Shown one piece after another: positions 8,282 through 17,763 of a stretch of 64,000 nt of DNA. This DNA comes from Candidatus Epulonipiscium sp. (GTDB lineage Bacteria; Bacillota; Clostridia; Lachnospirales; Defluviitaleaceae): NCBI GenBank assembly GCA_012519205.1, contig JAAYQR010000019.1, forward strand, positions 1-64,000. Reading direction: 5' to 3'. The notes under the pieces are model-generated. The model had not been told where the DNA came from. It ran no database searches and saw only the letters and a list, made by a program, of their open reading frames with translations. The translations under genes and the position numbers were made by a program. How positions within the stretch are numbered: position 1 is the first letter of the stretch; each line of letters opens with the position of its first letter.

Positions 8282-8304
8282 ATACCGACTATAAAAGTAG
8301 GAAT
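8282..8304. promoter_or_regulatory. Candidate IscR operator
   Basis: An imperfect inverted repeat, ATACCGACT (8282-8290) and AGTAGGAAT (8296-8304), has a 5-bp centre. Seven of nine positions are complementary. It lies at the predicted transcription start, where a bound Rrf2 repressor would block the operon. Confidence 0.6.
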
Positions 8305-8323
8305 TAAATCTTGAGGTGAGAGT

Positions 8324-8773
8324 ATGAAATTATCTACTAAGGGAAGATATGGATTAAAGGCAATGCTTGATTTAGCAGTTCATAGTCAGGATAGGCATAT
8401 TGCATTAAGACATATCGCAGAAAGGCAGGAAATATCCGATCACTATCTAGAACAATTAATTGCAGTCCTTAGAAAATCAGGACTAGTTAAAAGTATAAGA
8501 GGGGCCCAGGGAGGATATAGTTTAGCGATGCCTCCTAGACAAATAACCGTAGGAGATATTCTTAGAGCCTTAGAAGGCTCACTAGCCCCTGTTGACTGCG
8601 TTAGTGAAGGTATTAATGCTGAGTGCACAGAGTGGGATTGTTGTGTGACGAGACTTGTCTGGAAAAAAATCAGGGATAAAATCAATGAGGTTGTTGATTC
8701 GATTACCCTTGAAGATTTATTAAGAGATTATGAAAAGCTAAATGTCGATAGGGAGTATATGTATTACATCTAG
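8324..8773 (+). CDS. iscR: Rrf2-family iron-sulfur regulator
   Basis: A 149-aa winged-helix regulator opening with the Rrf2 signature MKLSTKGRYGLKAMLDLA. The recognition helix region is ISDHYLEQLIAVLRKSGLVKS, followed by the wing RGAQGGYSLA. The cluster-binding region has Cys residues in DCVSEGINAECTEWDCC (C-x8-C-x4-CC), the place where IscR holds a [2Fe-2S] cluster. It probably senses iron-sulfur status and represses its own operon through the inverted repeat at 8282-8304. It is the first gene of iscR-iscS-iscU-mnmA, with 30 nt to iscS. The ATG follows GAGGTG. Confidence 0.93.
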   Translation: MKLSTKGRYGLKAMLDLAVHSQDRHIALRHIAERQEISDHYLEQLIAVLRKSGLVKSIRGAQGGYSLAMPPRQITVGDILRALEGSLAPVDCVSEGINAECTEWDCCVTRLVWKKIRDKINEVVDSITLEDLLRDYEKLNVDREYMYYI

Positions 8774-8803
8774 CTCTTATGTTTAGGTGAGGAGTGGTTT
8801 AAA

Positions 8804-9979
8804 ATGCAGAGAATTTACTTTGATCATGCAGCTACAACTTCAACAAGACAAGAAGTCGTGGATGCTATGATTCCATATTTTACCGAGAATTTTGGTAATC
8901 CTTCAAGTATATATGAAATTGCAAGAATAAATAAAAAGGCTCTAGACGAATCTAGGGATAAGATTGCGAAACTCTTAGGAGCTGATTCTAGGGAGATCTT
9001 TTTTACCAGCGGAGGAACGGAAGCAGATAATTGGGCTATAAAAGGAATAGCCGAAAGTTATAAAGATAAAGGTAATCATATAATTACTTCTACTACTGAG
9101 CATCATGCGGTACTTCATACTTGCGAATATCTTCAAAGCAAGGGATATGAAGTAACCTATCTTCCTGTGGATGAATTCGGAAGGATTAATCCGGAAGATG
9201 TAAGAAATGCAATCAAAGATACAACCATATTGATTACTATAATGTATGCCAATAATGAAATAGGTACTATTCAGCCTATAGAAGAAATAGGTCGTGTGGC
9301 AAAGGAAAAAGGAGTGATTTTCCATACTGATGGGGTTCAGGCGGTAGGACATATCCCTATTGATGTTAAGGAAGCCAATGTAGATTTATTATCTCTTTCA
9401 GGACATAAATTCCATGGTCCTAAGGGTATTGGGGCATTATATATAAGAAAAGGAATAAAAATAAAACCTCTTCTTCATGGAGGTGCCCAAGAAAGGGGAC
9501 GAAGAGGTGGAACTGAAAATGTTCCAGGGATAGTAGGCCTAGCTAAGGCATTAGAATTATCAATTAAGGATATGGAAAAAAACAATAAAAAAATGTTGGA
9601 GCTTAGGGATACCATAATTGAGGGGATTACCGAAAAGGTAGACCATGTGAAATTAAACGGACATCCGATTCATAGGTTGCCTAATAATATAAATTTTACC
9701 TTTGACTTTATTGAGGGAGAATCTTTGTTACTTCTATTGGATATGAAGGGTATATACGGCTCTAGTGGTTCTGCTTGCACTTCAGGTTCCTTAGATCCAT
9801 CCCATGTATTACTCGCCATTGGGCTTCCCCACGAAAGGGCCCATGGTTCCCTTAGAATTACTATAGGGGGTGAAAATACCAAAGAAGAAGTAGACTACTT
9901 TTTGGAGGTTTTACCTCCTATTGTACAAAGATTAAGGGATATGTCTCCTTTATACGAAGCTTATATAAAATCTAAGTAA
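8804..9979 (+). CDS. iscS: Cysteine desulfurase (NifS/IscS family)
   Basis: A PLP enzyme that converts cysteine to alanine and passes the sulfur as a persulfide to IscU and MnmA. The 391-aa protein shows FDHAATTS at the N-terminus, TEHHAVL, the PLP lysine K202 in SGHKFHGPKG, and the persulfide cysteine C325 in the short-type loop SGSACTSG. It sits between iscR and iscU with 20-30 nt gaps, so the operon holds donor, scaffold and one sulfur acceptor. In clostridia the same desulfurase often serves both Fe-S assembly and tRNA thiolation, which fits the layout. Confidence 0.95.
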   Translation: MQRIYFDHAATTSTRQEVVDAMIPYFTENFGNPSSIYEIARINKKALDESRDKIAKLLGADSREIFFTSGGTEADNWAIKGIAESYKDKGNHIITSTTEHHAVLHTCEYLQSKGYEVTYLPVDEFGRINPEDVRNAIKDTTILITIMYANNEIGTIQPIEEIGRVAKEKGVIFHTDGVQAVGHIPIDVKEANVDLLSLSGHKFHGPKGIGALYIRKGIKIKPLLHGGAQERGRRGGTENVPGIVGLAKALELSIKDMEKNNKKMLELRDTIIEGITEKVDHVKLNGHPIHRLPNNINFTFDFIEGESLLLLLDMKGIYGSSGSACTSGSLDPSHVLLAIGLPHERAHGSLRITIGGENTKEEVDYFLEVLPPIVQRLRDMSPLYEAYIKSK

Positions 9980-10002
9980 TAATTTAAAAAGAGGTGCTTA
10001 TT

Positions 10003-10440
10003 ATGTACAGTGAAAAGGTTATGGACCATTTTATGAATCCGAGAAACGTTGGAGAGATTGAAAATGCTTCAGGGGTAGGAACAGTTGGAAATGCAAAATG
10101 CGGAGATATTATGAAAATATATCTTGATATAGAAGGGGAAATTATTAAAGATGTTAAGTTTAAAACCTTTGGTTGTGGGGCAGCTGTTGCAACTAGCAGC
10201 ATGGCAACAGAACTAGTTAAAGGAAAAACAATACAAGAGGCAATGAAAATAACAAACAAATCAGTTATGGAATCCCTAGATGGTCTTCCACCAGTAAAGG
10301 TCCATTGCTCAATATTGGCAGAGGAAGCTTTGCAAGCTGCCCTTTGGGATTATGCTCAAAAAAATGAAATCATAATAGATGGATTAAAACCACCAGTCGA
10401 TAATGAACATCATCATGCCATCCTTGACGACAACCAATGA
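10003..10440 (+). CDS. iscU: Iron-sulfur cluster scaffold (IscU/NifU N-terminal type)
   Basis: A 145-aa scaffold on which Fe-S clusters are built. The three ligand cysteines are C33 (KCGD), C58 (GCGAAVATSS) and C102 (VHCSILAEEAL), and the conserved Asp35 follows the first. The ATG at 10003 is chosen over an in-frame GTG at 9994, because GAGGTG at 9991-9996 is the ribosome binding site and covers that GTG. A His-rich tail (NEHHHAILDDNQ) follows the core domain. It is 23 nt after iscS and 19 nt before mnmA. Confidence 0.95.
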   Translation: MYSEKVMDHFMNPRNVGEIENASGVGTVGNAKCGDIMKIYLDIEGEIIKDVKFKTFGCGAAVATSSMATELVKGKTIQEAMKITNKSVMESLDGLPPVKVHCSILAEEALQAALWDYAQKNEIIIDGLKPPVDNEHHHAILDDNQ

Positions 10441-10459
10441 AGTATCTGAGGTAGCTTAA

Positions 10460-11569
10460 ATGACGAAGAAAAAGGTTGTTGTTGGGATGTCCGGTGGAGT
10501 TGATAGCTCTGTAGCGGCATATATTTTAAAAGAACAAGGTTATGATGTAATCGGTATGACAATGCAGATTTGGCAGGATGAATTAAGGGATGAAGTAGGA
10601 GATAACGGTGGATGCTGCGGATTATCCGCCGTTGATGATGCAAGAAGAGTGTGTCAAAAACTAAACATTCCCCATTATGTAGTAAACTTTAAAAGTGATT
10701 TTAAGGACAAAGTAATAGATTACTTTATAGATGAATATTCCAAAGGGAAAACTCCCAACCCGTGTATTGCATGCAATCGCTACATTAAATGGGAATCAAT
10801 GTTATCTAAGGCTCTTCAATTGGGGGCAGATTATATTGCTACAGGGCACTATGCAAAAGTTGTGCATTTACCTAAGAGGGATAGATATGCCCTTAAGGTA
10901 TCTACGGATACAGGTAAAGATCAAACCTACGCCCTATATAATCTTACTCAGGAACAATTAAGACATACATTAATGCCCCTAGGGAATTATAATAAATCTG
11001 AAATTCGCAAAATAGCCCAAGATATAGGATTAGGTGTTGCGACCAAACCAGATAGTCAAGAAATATGTTTTATTCCCGATAATAATTATGGGGCATATAT
11101 CGAAGAAAATTATAAAAAGCCTATTGCCCCTGGAAATTTTATAGACATTAAGGGCAATATTTTAGGAAAACATAGGGGTATAATATATTATACCGTGGGA
11201 CAAAGAAAGGGCCTTGGTGTTTCTTTCGGGAAACCAATGTTCGTTATAGGTATAAGACCTGAAAGCAATGAAGTGATATTAGGAGAGCATGAAGAAGTAT
11301 TTAGTAAAATCTTATATGCACATAAGATTAATTTTTTTCCTATGGAAAAAATTGAGGGTTCTATAAAAACCATGGCAAAAATTCGTTATAGCCATAGGGC
11401 TGCCACCTGTACCATAGAGATGCAGGATGATAATACGCTAAAATGTACCTTTGATGAATCCCAAAGAGCAATTACCCCTGGACAGGCTGTAGTATTTTAT
11501 GATGATGATATAGTAATAGGCGGAGGTACCATTTTATGTGGGAAAAATGAATACATACAAATAAAGTAA
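10460..11569 (+). CDS. mnmA: tRNA-specific 2-thiouridylase MnmA
   Basis: It adds sulfur to U34 of tRNA-Lys, -Glu and -Gln using ATP and an IscS-derived persulfide. The 369-aa protein has the PP-loop GMSGGVDSS, the catalytic cysteine C102 in NPCIACN, and the persulfide cysteine C203 in SQEICF. C105 of the CIAC pair and the GGCCG segment at residues 50-54 are extra cysteines. It closes the iscR-iscS-iscU-mnmA operon and is followed by a terminator. A target tRNA, tRNA-Gln(TTG), happens to lie at the start of the window. Confidence 0.96.
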   Translation: MTKKKVVVGMSGGVDSSVAAYILKEQGYDVIGMTMQIWQDELRDEVGDNGGCCGLSAVDDARRVCQKLNIPHYVVNFKSDFKDKVIDYFIDEYSKGKTPNPCIACNRYIKWESMLSKALQLGADYIATGHYAKVVHLPKRDRYALKVSTDTGKDQTYALYNLTQEQLRHTLMPLGNYNKSEIRKIAQDIGLGVATKPDSQEICFIPDNNYGAYIEENYKKPIAPGNFIDIKGNILGKHRGIIYYTVGQRKGLGVSFGKPMFVIGIRPESNEVILGEHEEVFSKILYAHKINFFPMEKIEGSIKTMAKIRYSHRAATCTIEMQDDNTLKCTFDESQRAITPGQAVVFYDDDIVIGGGTILCGKNEYIQIK

Positions 11570-11594
11570 ATCCTTGGTATAGCCAGGGATTTTT
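11568..11594 (+). terminator. Terminator of the isc operon
   Basis: AAATCCTTGG (11568-11577) pairs with CCAGGGATTT (11583-11592), including one G-U pair, with a 5-nt loop and a following T tract. It overlaps the mnmA stop codon. Confidence 0.75.
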
Positions 11595-11681
11595 CCTTCT
11601 AAAAAAAATAACAAAAAAACTGATTAAAATTTAAAAAAGTTGGATATATATCATAAAGGAGTGGTAAAATATTAGAAAGGG

Positions 11682-11711
11682 TTGATTTTATTTTTTTGAA
11701 CATGATAGAAT
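11682..11711 (+). promoter_or_regulatory. Likely promoter of the Na/Pi cotransporter gene
   Basis: TTGATT (11682-11687), 18 nt, then TAGAAT (11706-11711), about 40 nt before the ATG. Confidence 0.5.
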
Positions 11712-11750
11712 ATTACGGAATGCATGGGAAAATACATTAGGGGGAGAGCC

Positions 11751-13430
11751 ATGGGAGATTATACTAAGATTTTATTTGCTTTTATTGGTGGCTTAGGTTT
11801 GTTTATTTATGGTATGCAGATTATGGGGGATGGACTTCAAAAATCTGCAGGTAATAAAATGAAAAAATTATTAGAGGTACTTACTAGCAATCGACTAATG
11901 GGTGTATTGGTTGGAGCCGGGGTTACAGCTATTATTCAAAGCAGCTCAGCAACTACAGTTATGATAGTAGGGTTTGTTAATGCAGGGCTGATGAATCTAG
12001 CCCAGGCGGTAGGAGTTATCATGGGTGCTAATATAGGGACAACTGTTACAGGATGGATTGTTTCTAGTGCAGAATGGGCAACATTTTTTAACCCATCCGA
12101 ATTAGCTCCTATTGCAATTGCAGTAGGGGTTGCCATGGTTATGTTTGCAAAGAAAAAGAATATAAAACAAATCGGTGAAATTATTGCAGGATTCGGTATT
12201 TTATTTTTGGGATTAGAAATGATGTCAACAGCTGTAAAACCACTTAGGGATCTTCCTGCCTTTGGGAGGTTATTTATAAGTTTAGGTCATAATCCTATCT
12301 TAGGGGTTTTGGCAGGTTTTGCAGTTACAGCGATTATCCAAAGTAGCTCGGCTTCAGTAGGTATTTTGCAAACCTTAGCAGCAGCCTCTCTAGTGCCATG
12401 GAATGCAGCAATTTACATTATAATGGGACAAAATATAGGAACTTGTGTTACGGCTATGTTTTCCAGTATTGGCGCAACCAGAACTGCCAAACGGGCAGCC
12501 TACATACATCTTTTGTTCAATATACTAGGAACGCTGATATTTTCGATAGTAAGTGTGATTTATCTTTATTTTATTAATCCAGAGTTTGGATTAGGATTAA
12601 TTAATATGACAGAAGTTAGTATAGTACATACTATTTTTAATATCTCAAATACTATTATGCTTTTCCCTTTTGCAGGTACGCTGGTATACTTATCGAGTAA
12701 ATTTGTTAGAGGTGAAGATGAAGAGGATGAAAGTGGTCTTCATCATTTAGATGAGCGTATATTGGAAACACCTAGTTTTGCAGTAGAAAATGCTATTAAG
12801 GAAGTAATAAGGATGGCTAATCTATCAAAGGAAAATACAAGAGTAGCCATGGAAGCCCTATTAGAAAGAGATGACAAAAAAGTAGAGCAGGTATTAAAAA
12901 GAGAAAAAAATATAAACAAGCTAAATAGAGCGATAACCCCATATCTAGTTAAAATATCTAATTCACCCCTTAATGAAAAACAAAATACTATAGTTACAGG
13001 ATTATTTCATACTGTAAATGATATAGAAAGAGTAGGAGACCATGCTGAAAACATTGCAGAATTAGCACAGTTTGCTATAGATGAAAAGGTGCAGCTTTCG
13101 GAATCCGCTATTTTAGAATTAAAAACAATGTCAGAAAAATGCATCGAATGTTATGAAACTGCAATAATAGCAAGGCAGCAAGATAGCCCTGAGCTTGCAA
13201 AAGCTGTCGAACCTCAGGAAGAAATGGTAGATAAGATGGAAAAAGAACTTAGGACAAGACATATAGAAAGACTTTCACAAAATGCTTGTGATTCTACATC
13301 TGGGATTGTATTTTTAGATGTAATAAGCAATCTAGAAAGAATATCCGACCATGCTTCTAATATTTCATTAACCATTTTAGACGAGCATGGTATAGTAAGT
13401 AGTACATCAAATAAGAAGAAAAATTTATGA
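11751..13430 (+). CDS. Na/Pi cotransporter family protein with PhoU-like domain
   Basis: A 559-aa membrane protein. The first part (about residues 1-310) is the Na/Pi cotransporter fold, seen as two internal repeats that each contain the QSSSA signature (AIIQSSSATTVM and AIIQSSSASVGI). The cytoplasmic C-terminal half is a helical PhoU-like domain (about 345-550), including DIERVGDHAENIAELA and LERISDHASNIS. It probably imports phosphate with sodium and may sense phosphate through the PhoU part. The start is the ATG at 11751 with AGGGGGAG at 11739-11746. An upstream in-frame ATG at 11724 lacks this box. It stands alone between the isc and glycolytic operons. Confidence 0.92.
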   Translation: MGDYTKILFAFIGGLGLFIYGMQIMGDGLQKSAGNKMKKLLEVLTSNRLMGVLVGAGVTAIIQSSSATTVMIVGFVNAGLMNLAQAVGVIMGANIGTTVTGWIVSSAEWATFFNPSELAPIAIAVGVAMVMFAKKKNIKQIGEIIAGFGILFLGLEMMSTAVKPLRDLPAFGRLFISLGHNPILGVLAGFAVTAIIQSSSASVGILQTLAAASLVPWNAAIYIIMGQNIGTCVTAMFSSIGATRTAKRAAYIHLLFNILGTLIFSIVSVIYLYFINPEFGLGLINMTEVSIVHTIFNISNTIMLFPFAGTLVYLSSKFVRGEDEEDESGLHHLDERILETPSFAVENAIKEVIRMANLSKENTRVAMEALLERDDKKVEQVLKREKNINKLNRAITPYLVKISNSPLNEKQNTIVTGLFHTVNDIERVGDHAENIAELAQFAIDEKVQLSESAILELKTMSEKCIECYETAIIARQQDSPELAKAVEPQEEMVDKMEKELRTRHIERLSQNACDSTSGIVFLDVISNLERISDHASNISLTILDEHGIVSSTSNKKKNL

Positions 13431-13459
13431 TAGCCTTTATATATTTTCAGAAATTAACC

Positions 13460-13488
13460 TTGATATTTTGTATGATATTCGTTACAAT
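13460..13488 (+). promoter_or_regulatory. cggR-glycolytic operon promoter
   Basis: TTGATA (13460-13465), 17 nt, then TACAAT (13483-13488). The predicted start is near 13495, directly in front of a short hairpin and about 30 nt upstream of the direct repeats proposed as the CggR operator. Confidence 0.65.
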
Positions 13489-13495
13489 ATAAACG

Positions 13496-13518
13496 AAGAT
13501 GCAAAGCATCTTTTTTTT
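13496..13518 (+). terminator. Small hairpin with T8 tract before cggR
   Basis: GATGC-AAA-GCATC (13498-13510), extended by two A-T pairs, is followed by eight T. By form it is the terminator of the Na/Pi gene. However, it starts almost exactly at the predicted start site of the cggR promoter, so it would also form the 5' end of the glycolytic mRNA. Confidence 0.6.
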
Positions 13519-13526
13519 CGGACCAC

Positions 13527-13552
13527 GTGGGACTAAAATCGTACGGTGGGAC
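13527..13552 (+). promoter_or_regulatory. Candidate CggR operator (GTGGGAC direct repeats)
   Basis: Two GTGGGAC boxes (13527-13533 and 13546-13552) are spaced 19 bp apart, on one face of the helix within about two turns. The Bacillus CggR operator is a tandem CGGGAC-N6-TGTC repeat. Here the second copy reads TGGGAC-N5-TGTTC. They lie between the promoter and the cggR start, consistent with roadblock repression. Confidence 0.6.
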
Positions 13553-13578
13553 AAAGATGTTCCCGAAGGGCGTGTACA

Positions 13579-14607
13579 ATGAAAGATTTATCCATAGTAC
13601 TAAGAAAGATTATTCCTGAAGGTATTTTAGATTTAGAAAGAAGATATGGAATTTTAAAAGCTATAATGTATTCCGAACCCATAGGAAGAAGGGTTCTATC
13701 AGCCAATCTTAATATCTCTGAAAGAATCATCAGATCTGAAATTGACTTTCTAAAACATAATGGTTTTATAAGAGTTACTTCTTTAGGAATGGAAATTACC
13801 TCAGAAGGATACACTATTGTTCGGGACTTAAAAAAGTTGATTTATGAGATAAGAGGTTTAAATGAAATTGAAAATCGGATTGCCAAGCTTTTAGATATTA
13901 ACAAAGTTGTTATTGTACCAGGCAACTCCGATCAAAATGAAACAATCAAGAAGGACATTGGTAAGGCAGCTGCCTCGATTTTTGAAAGCATCATTAAACC
14001 AAGAAACATTATAGCAGTTACTGGCGGAACTACTGTAGCTCAGATGATTAAGGAGATTCAAACTTTTAATAATAATTATAAAGATATTGTTGTTCTTCCT
14101 GCTAGGGGGAGCATAGGAAAAAGAGTTGAATATCAATCAAATACCTTAGCTTCGCTATTGGCACAGAAGTTAGGGGCAGAATATAAATTACTTAATATAC
14201 CTGATCATCTAAGTAAAAAGTCTTTGGATAGCATCAGTAAAGAGCCAGAAATTCAAGATACCCTCCAAAGGATTTCTCACACTGATATTCTAATTTTTGG
14301 TATTGGTAACGCAGTCAAAATGGCAAAGCGAAGAGGACTCCAAGAACCAATTATAGATTTTCTAAAAAGAAAAAAAGCCGTTGCAGAGGCTTTTGGATAT
14401 TATTTTAATTCATCAGGAGAAATTGTATATAATTCTCGTTCAGTGGGTATAAAATTAGAAGAGATTAAAAGAATTCCTTATATGATTGCTGTTGCAGGGG
14501 GAACTTCAAAAGCAGAAGCTATTATGGCTACAGGGCATCTTATTAAAAATGGATGTATCGTAATAGATGAGGGTGTCGCAGATGAAATTATTAGATGCAA
14601 AAAATAA
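13579..14607 (+). CDS. cggR: Central glycolytic genes regulator (SorC/DeoR family)
   Basis: A 342-aa repressor. The N-terminal winged helix (about residues 30-75, YGILKAIMYSEPIGRR through SEIDFLKHNGFI) is followed by a SorC-type sugar-phosphate-binding domain with VTGGTTVAQM, VVLPARGSIG and the ribose-phosphate-isomerase-like AVAGGTSKAEAI. In Bacillus, fructose-1,6-bisphosphate releases CggR from the operator and induces lower glycolysis. Its position in front of gap-pgk-tpiA-gpmI-eno supports the same role. The start is the ATG at 13579, with AAGGG 8 nt upstream. A longer in-frame reading would run through the operator. Confidence 0.92.
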   Translation: MKDLSIVLRKIIPEGILDLERRYGILKAIMYSEPIGRRVLSANLNISERIIRSEIDFLKHNGFIRVTSLGMEITSEGYTIVRDLKKLIYEIRGLNEIENRIAKLLDINKVVIVPGNSDQNETIKKDIGKAAASIFESIIKPRNIIAVTGGTTVAQMIKEIQTFNNNYKDIVVLPARGSIGKRVEYQSNTLASLLAQKLGAEYKLLNIPDHLSKKSLDSISKEPEIQDTLQRISHTDILIFGIGNAVKMAKRRGLQEPIIDFLKRKKAVAEAFGYYFNSSGEIVYNSRSVGIKLEEIKRIPYMIAVAGGTSKAEAIMATGHLIKNGCIVIDEGVADEIIRCKK

Positions 14608-14623
14608 TAATATATGTTATTAT

Positions 14624-14656
14624 ATTGTAGGAATATGATTAACATATTCTTACAAT
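14624..14656 (+). promoter_or_regulatory. Intercistronic hairpin between cggR and gap
   Basis: ATTGTAGGAATATG (14624-14637) and CATATTCTTACAAT (14643-14656) pair over 14 bp with a single non-Watson-Crick (G-U) position and a 5-nt loop. No T tract follows, so it is not a classic terminator. In Bacillus subtilis the cggR-gapA mRNA is cut between these genes and a stem-loop stabilises the gapA part. This hairpin sits in the equivalent place. Confidence 0.65.
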
Positions 14657-14692
14657 TAAAATAAAATTAAAAATATTTAGGAGGAATGAAAA

Positions 14693-15679
14693 ATGGCAAA
14701 AGTTGCAATTAACGGTTTTGGACGTATTGGACGTAACGCATTTAAGGTAGCAATCGAAAGAGGAATGGATATAGTTGCAATCAATGATTTAACTGATCCA
14801 AAAACATTAGCACACTTATTAAAATACGATTCTTGTTTTGGTAAATTTGAAGGTACAGTTGAAGTTAAAGAAGGCGCTTTAGTTGTAAATGGAAAAGAAG
14901 TCAAAGTAACAGCTGAAAGAAATCCAGAAAATCTTCCTTGGAAAGAACTTGGAGTAGATATAGTAATCGAATCTACAGGTATTTTCAGAAGTAAAGACCA
15001 AGCGCAATTACATATCAATGCAGGTGCAAAAAAGGTTATTATTTCTGCTCCTGGTAAAGGAACCAAATCCATCGTTATGGGTGTTAACGAAGGAGATTAT
15101 AACCCATCTGAAGATAATATTGTTGATAATGCTTCCTGCACAACAAATTGTTTAGCACCATTTGCAAAAGTTCTTAATGATAATTTCGAAGTAAAAAGAG
15201 GAATTATGACAACTGTTCACTCTTACACAAATGACCAAAGAATATTAGATTTACCTCATGAAGATTTAAGAAGAGCTCGTGCTGCTGCTGAGTCAATCAT
15301 CCCTACAACAACAGGAGCTGCTGAAGCAGTTGCAAAGGTTATTCCATCTCTCAAAGGAAAATTAACAGGTATGGCTATGCGTGTACCTACTCCTACAGTA
15401 TCTGTTGTTGACTTAACTGTGGAATTAGGAAAAGATGTAACTGTAGAAGAAGTTAATGCTGCTCTTAAGGCTGCTGCTGATGAAAAGGTATTAGGATACA
15501 CCGATGAACCATTAGTATCTATCGATTTCAAAAAAGATTCTCGTTCTTCTATCGTTGACGGATTATCCACAATGGTAATGGGTGGAAATATGGTTAAAGT
15601 TGTTTCTTGGTACGATAATGAATGGGGATACTCCAATAGAATTGTTGACCTTACACAATATATTGCAGAACGTTTATAA
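14693..15679 (+). CDS. gap: Glyceraldehyde-3-phosphate dehydrogenase (glycolytic, NAD-dependent)
   Basis: It oxidises glyceraldehyde-3-phosphate to 1,3-bisphosphoglycerate with NAD+. The 328-aa protein has the Rossmann start [12 protein letters not shown], Asp32 after the second strand (AINDLTD), which favours NAD+ over NADP+, the catalytic Cys149 in SCTTNC, and HSYTNDQ with the partner His just before it (TTVHSYT). It is second in the operon behind cggR and has a strong AGGAGG box. Hairpins on both sides (14624-14656 and 15701-15740) suggest its message level is set separately from its neighbours. Confidence 0.97.
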   Translation: MAKVAINGFGRIGRNAFKVAIERGMDIVAINDLTDPKTLAHLLKYDSCFGKFEGTVEVKEGALVVNGKEVKVTAERNPENLPWKELGVDIVIESTGIFRSKDQAQLHINAGAKKVIISAPGKGTKSIVMGVNEGDYNPSEDNIVDNASCTTNCLAPFAKVLNDNFEVKRGIMTTVHSYTNDQRILDLPHEDLRRARAAAESIIPTTTGAAEAVAKVIPSLKGKLTGMAMRVPTPTVSVVDLTVELGKDVTVEEVNAALKAAADEKVLGYTDEPLVSIDFKKDSRSSIVDGLSTMVMGGNMVKVVSWYDNEWGYSNRIVDLTQYIAERL

Positions 15680-15700
15680 TAATAATAGGTAGACCAACAG

Positions 15701-15745
15701 AAGGTCCGGTTTTGTAGTAGTAACTATAGGACCGGGCCTTGTTTT
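15701..15745 (+). terminator. Attenuator-like hairpin between gap and pgk
   Basis: AAGGTCCGGT (15701-15710) pairs with ACCGGGCCTT (15731-15740) over 10 bp including one G-U, with a 20-nt loop, followed by GTTTTATATA. It would partly terminate transcription after gap or protect its 3' end. Confidence 0.65.
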
Positions 15746-15772
15746 ATATAGATTATCCGAGGAGGGAACTAA

Positions 15773-16969
15773 ATGTTAAACAAAAAATCAGTAGATGATA
15801 TACAAGTTAAAGGAAAAAGGGTATTGGTTAGATGTGATTTTAATGTGCCTCTAAAAGATGGGGAAATCACCGATGAAAATAGATTGGTTGCGGCACTTCC
15901 AACCATTAAAAAATTAGTGAATGACGGTGCCAAAGTGATTCTTTGCTCACACCTTGGAAAGCCAAAGGGAGAAGCTAAACCAGAATTATCCTTAGCACCG
16001 GTGGGACAAAGATTAAGTGAGTTATTAAACAAAAATGTAGTGTTTGCAAAGGATGATAATGTTGTTGGTGATAATGCAAAAAGAATAGTAGCTTCTATGA
16101 AAGATGGGGATATTGTTCTTCTCGAAAACACTAGATACCGCAAGGAGGAAACTAAGAATGGTGATGATTTTAGCAAGGAATTAGCTTCCCTTGCAGATGT
16201 ATTTATAAACGATGCATTTGGAACTGCTCACAGGGCACACTGCTCTAATGTAGGCGTTACTAACTTTATTGAAGGAGATTGTGCTGTTGGATATCTAATG
16301 CAAAAAGAAATTGAATTCTTAGGAAATGCAGTCGATAACCCAGTAAGACCTTTTGTGGCTATCCTTGGTGGAGCAAAAGTATCTGATAAAATTAATGTAA
16401 TCAATAATCTTCTTGATAAGGTAGATACTTTGATTATCGGTGGAGGAATGGCCTATACCTTCTTAAAAGCAATGGGAAATGAAGTTGGTATGTCTTTACT
16501 AGAAGCTGACAAAGTAGAATATGCTAAAGAAATGATTGAAAAGGCTAAGGTAAAAGGGGTAAACTTCTTACTTCCTGTTGACCATGTGGTAGCCCAAGAA
16601 TTTAAAAATGATACAGAATTTAAGATAGTTCCAAGGGGTGGAATTGACCCTGATTGGGAAGGCTTAGATATAGGACCAGAAACTAGAAAAGCCTATGCAG
16701 ATGCAGTAAAAGATGCTAAAACAGTTGTATGGAATGGACCTATGGGTGTGTTTGAATTTGAAAACTTTGCCAAAGGAACCATGGCAGTAGCTGAGGCATT
16801 AGCAGCAACAGATGCAACAACCATTATTGGTGGCGGAGATTCGGCTGCAGCTGTGAACCAATTAGGCTTTGGAGATAAAATGTCCCATATTTCAACTGGT
16901 GGAGGAGCATCCCTAGAATTCCTAGAAGGTAAAGAATTACCTGGAGTAGCAGCGGCAAATAATAAATAA
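15773..16969 (+). CDS. pgk: Phosphoglycerate kinase
   Basis: It makes ATP from 1,3-bisphosphoglycerate. The 398-aa protein has the signature [14 protein letters not shown], the substrate-binding SHLGKPKG and [10 protein letters not shown], and the ATP-binding [10 protein letters not shown] and GGGDSAAA near the C-terminus. Length and motifs are complete. It is 93 nt after gap, with a hairpin in the gap, and 18 nt before tpiA. GAGGAGG precedes the ATG. Confidence 0.97.
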   Translation: MLNKKSVDDIQVKGKRVLVRCDFNVPLKDGEITDENRLVAALPTIKKLVNDGAKVILCSHLGKPKGEAKPELSLAPVGQRLSELLNKNVVFAKDDNVVGDNAKRIVASMKDGDIVLLENTRYRKEETKNGDDFSKELASLADVFINDAFGTAHRAHCSNVGVTNFIEGDCAVGYLMQKEIEFLGNAVDNPVRPFVAILGGAKVSDKINVINNLLDKVDTLIIGGGMAYTFLKAMGNEVGMSLLEADKVEYAKEMIEKAKVKGVNFLLPVDHVVAQEFKNDTEFKIVPRGGIDPDWEGLDIGPETRKAYADAVKDAKTVVWNGPMGVFEFENFAKGTMAVAEALAATDATTIIGGGDSAAAVNQLGFGDKMSHISTGGGASLEFLEGKELPGVAAANNK

Positions 16970-16987
16970 ATTTATAGGAGGTTTCTT

Positions 16988-17737
16988 ATGCGTAAAAAGA
17001 TTGTAGCAGGTAATTGGAAAATGAATAAAACTCCTGCAGAAGCGATAAAATTAGTAGAAGAGTTAAAACCACTGGTAGATACTAGCGAGGTGGATGTAGT
17101 ATTTTGCCCACCATTTGTTTGTCTTCCTGCTGTATTAGATGCAGTTAAAGGAACAAACATTGCCGTAGGTGCTCAGAACATGTATTACGAAGAAAGTGGT
17201 GCTTATACTGGAGAAGTTGCCCCTAATATGTTAACAGAACTAGGTGTAAAATATGTAATTATTGGGCACTCTGAAAGAAGAGCTTATTTTGCAGAGACCG
17301 ATGAAACTGTAAATAAAAAAGTTCTAAAGGCCATAGAACACAATTTAATCCCCATTATTTGTGTGGGAGAAACTCTAGAGCAAAGAGAACAAGGTATTAC
17401 AATCGATTTGGTCCGCCTCCAAACCAAAATTGCCCTAAAGGACGTTCCAGGAGACAAAGCTAAAAATGTGGTGATTGCCTATGAGCCAATTTGGGCAATA
17501 GGGACAGGTAAAACTGCTACATCAGCTCAAGCCGAGGAGGTATGTGCAGCTATTCGCCAGGTAGTAGGCGAAATTTATGATTCTTCTGTTGCAGAGGAAG
17601 TTCGTGTTCAGTACGGTGGTAGTGTCAATGCAGGGAATGCAAAAGAACTTTTTGGCATGGGCAACATTGATGGAGGGTTAGTTGGAGGAGCAAGCTTAAA
17701 ACCTGAGTTTAGCAAAATCATAAATTATAATGACTAA
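16988..17737 (+). CDS. tpiA: Triosephosphate isomerase
   Basis: It interconverts dihydroxyacetone phosphate and glyceraldehyde-3-phosphate. The 249-aa TIM barrel shows K11 in GNWKMNK, His94 in IIGHSERR, and catalytic Glu166 in [11 protein letters not shown]. The phosphate-gripping loop follows directly after it. It is third of the enzymes in the operon, with an AGGAGG box and 26 nt to gpmI. Confidence 0.97.
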   Translation: MRKKIVAGNWKMNKTPAEAIKLVEELKPLVDTSEVDVVFCPPFVCLPAVLDAVKGTNIAVGAQNMYYEESGAYTGEVAPNMLTELGVKYVIIGHSERRAYFAETDETVNKKVLKAIEHNLIPIICVGETLEQREQGITIDLVRLQTKIALKDVPGDKAKNVVIAYEPIWAIGTGKTATSAQAEEVCAAIRQVVGEIYDSSVAEEVRVQYGGSVNAGNAKELFGMGNIDGGLVGGASLKPEFSKIINYND

Positions 17738-17763
17738 GGATTATCTATAGAAGGAGCATAAAA

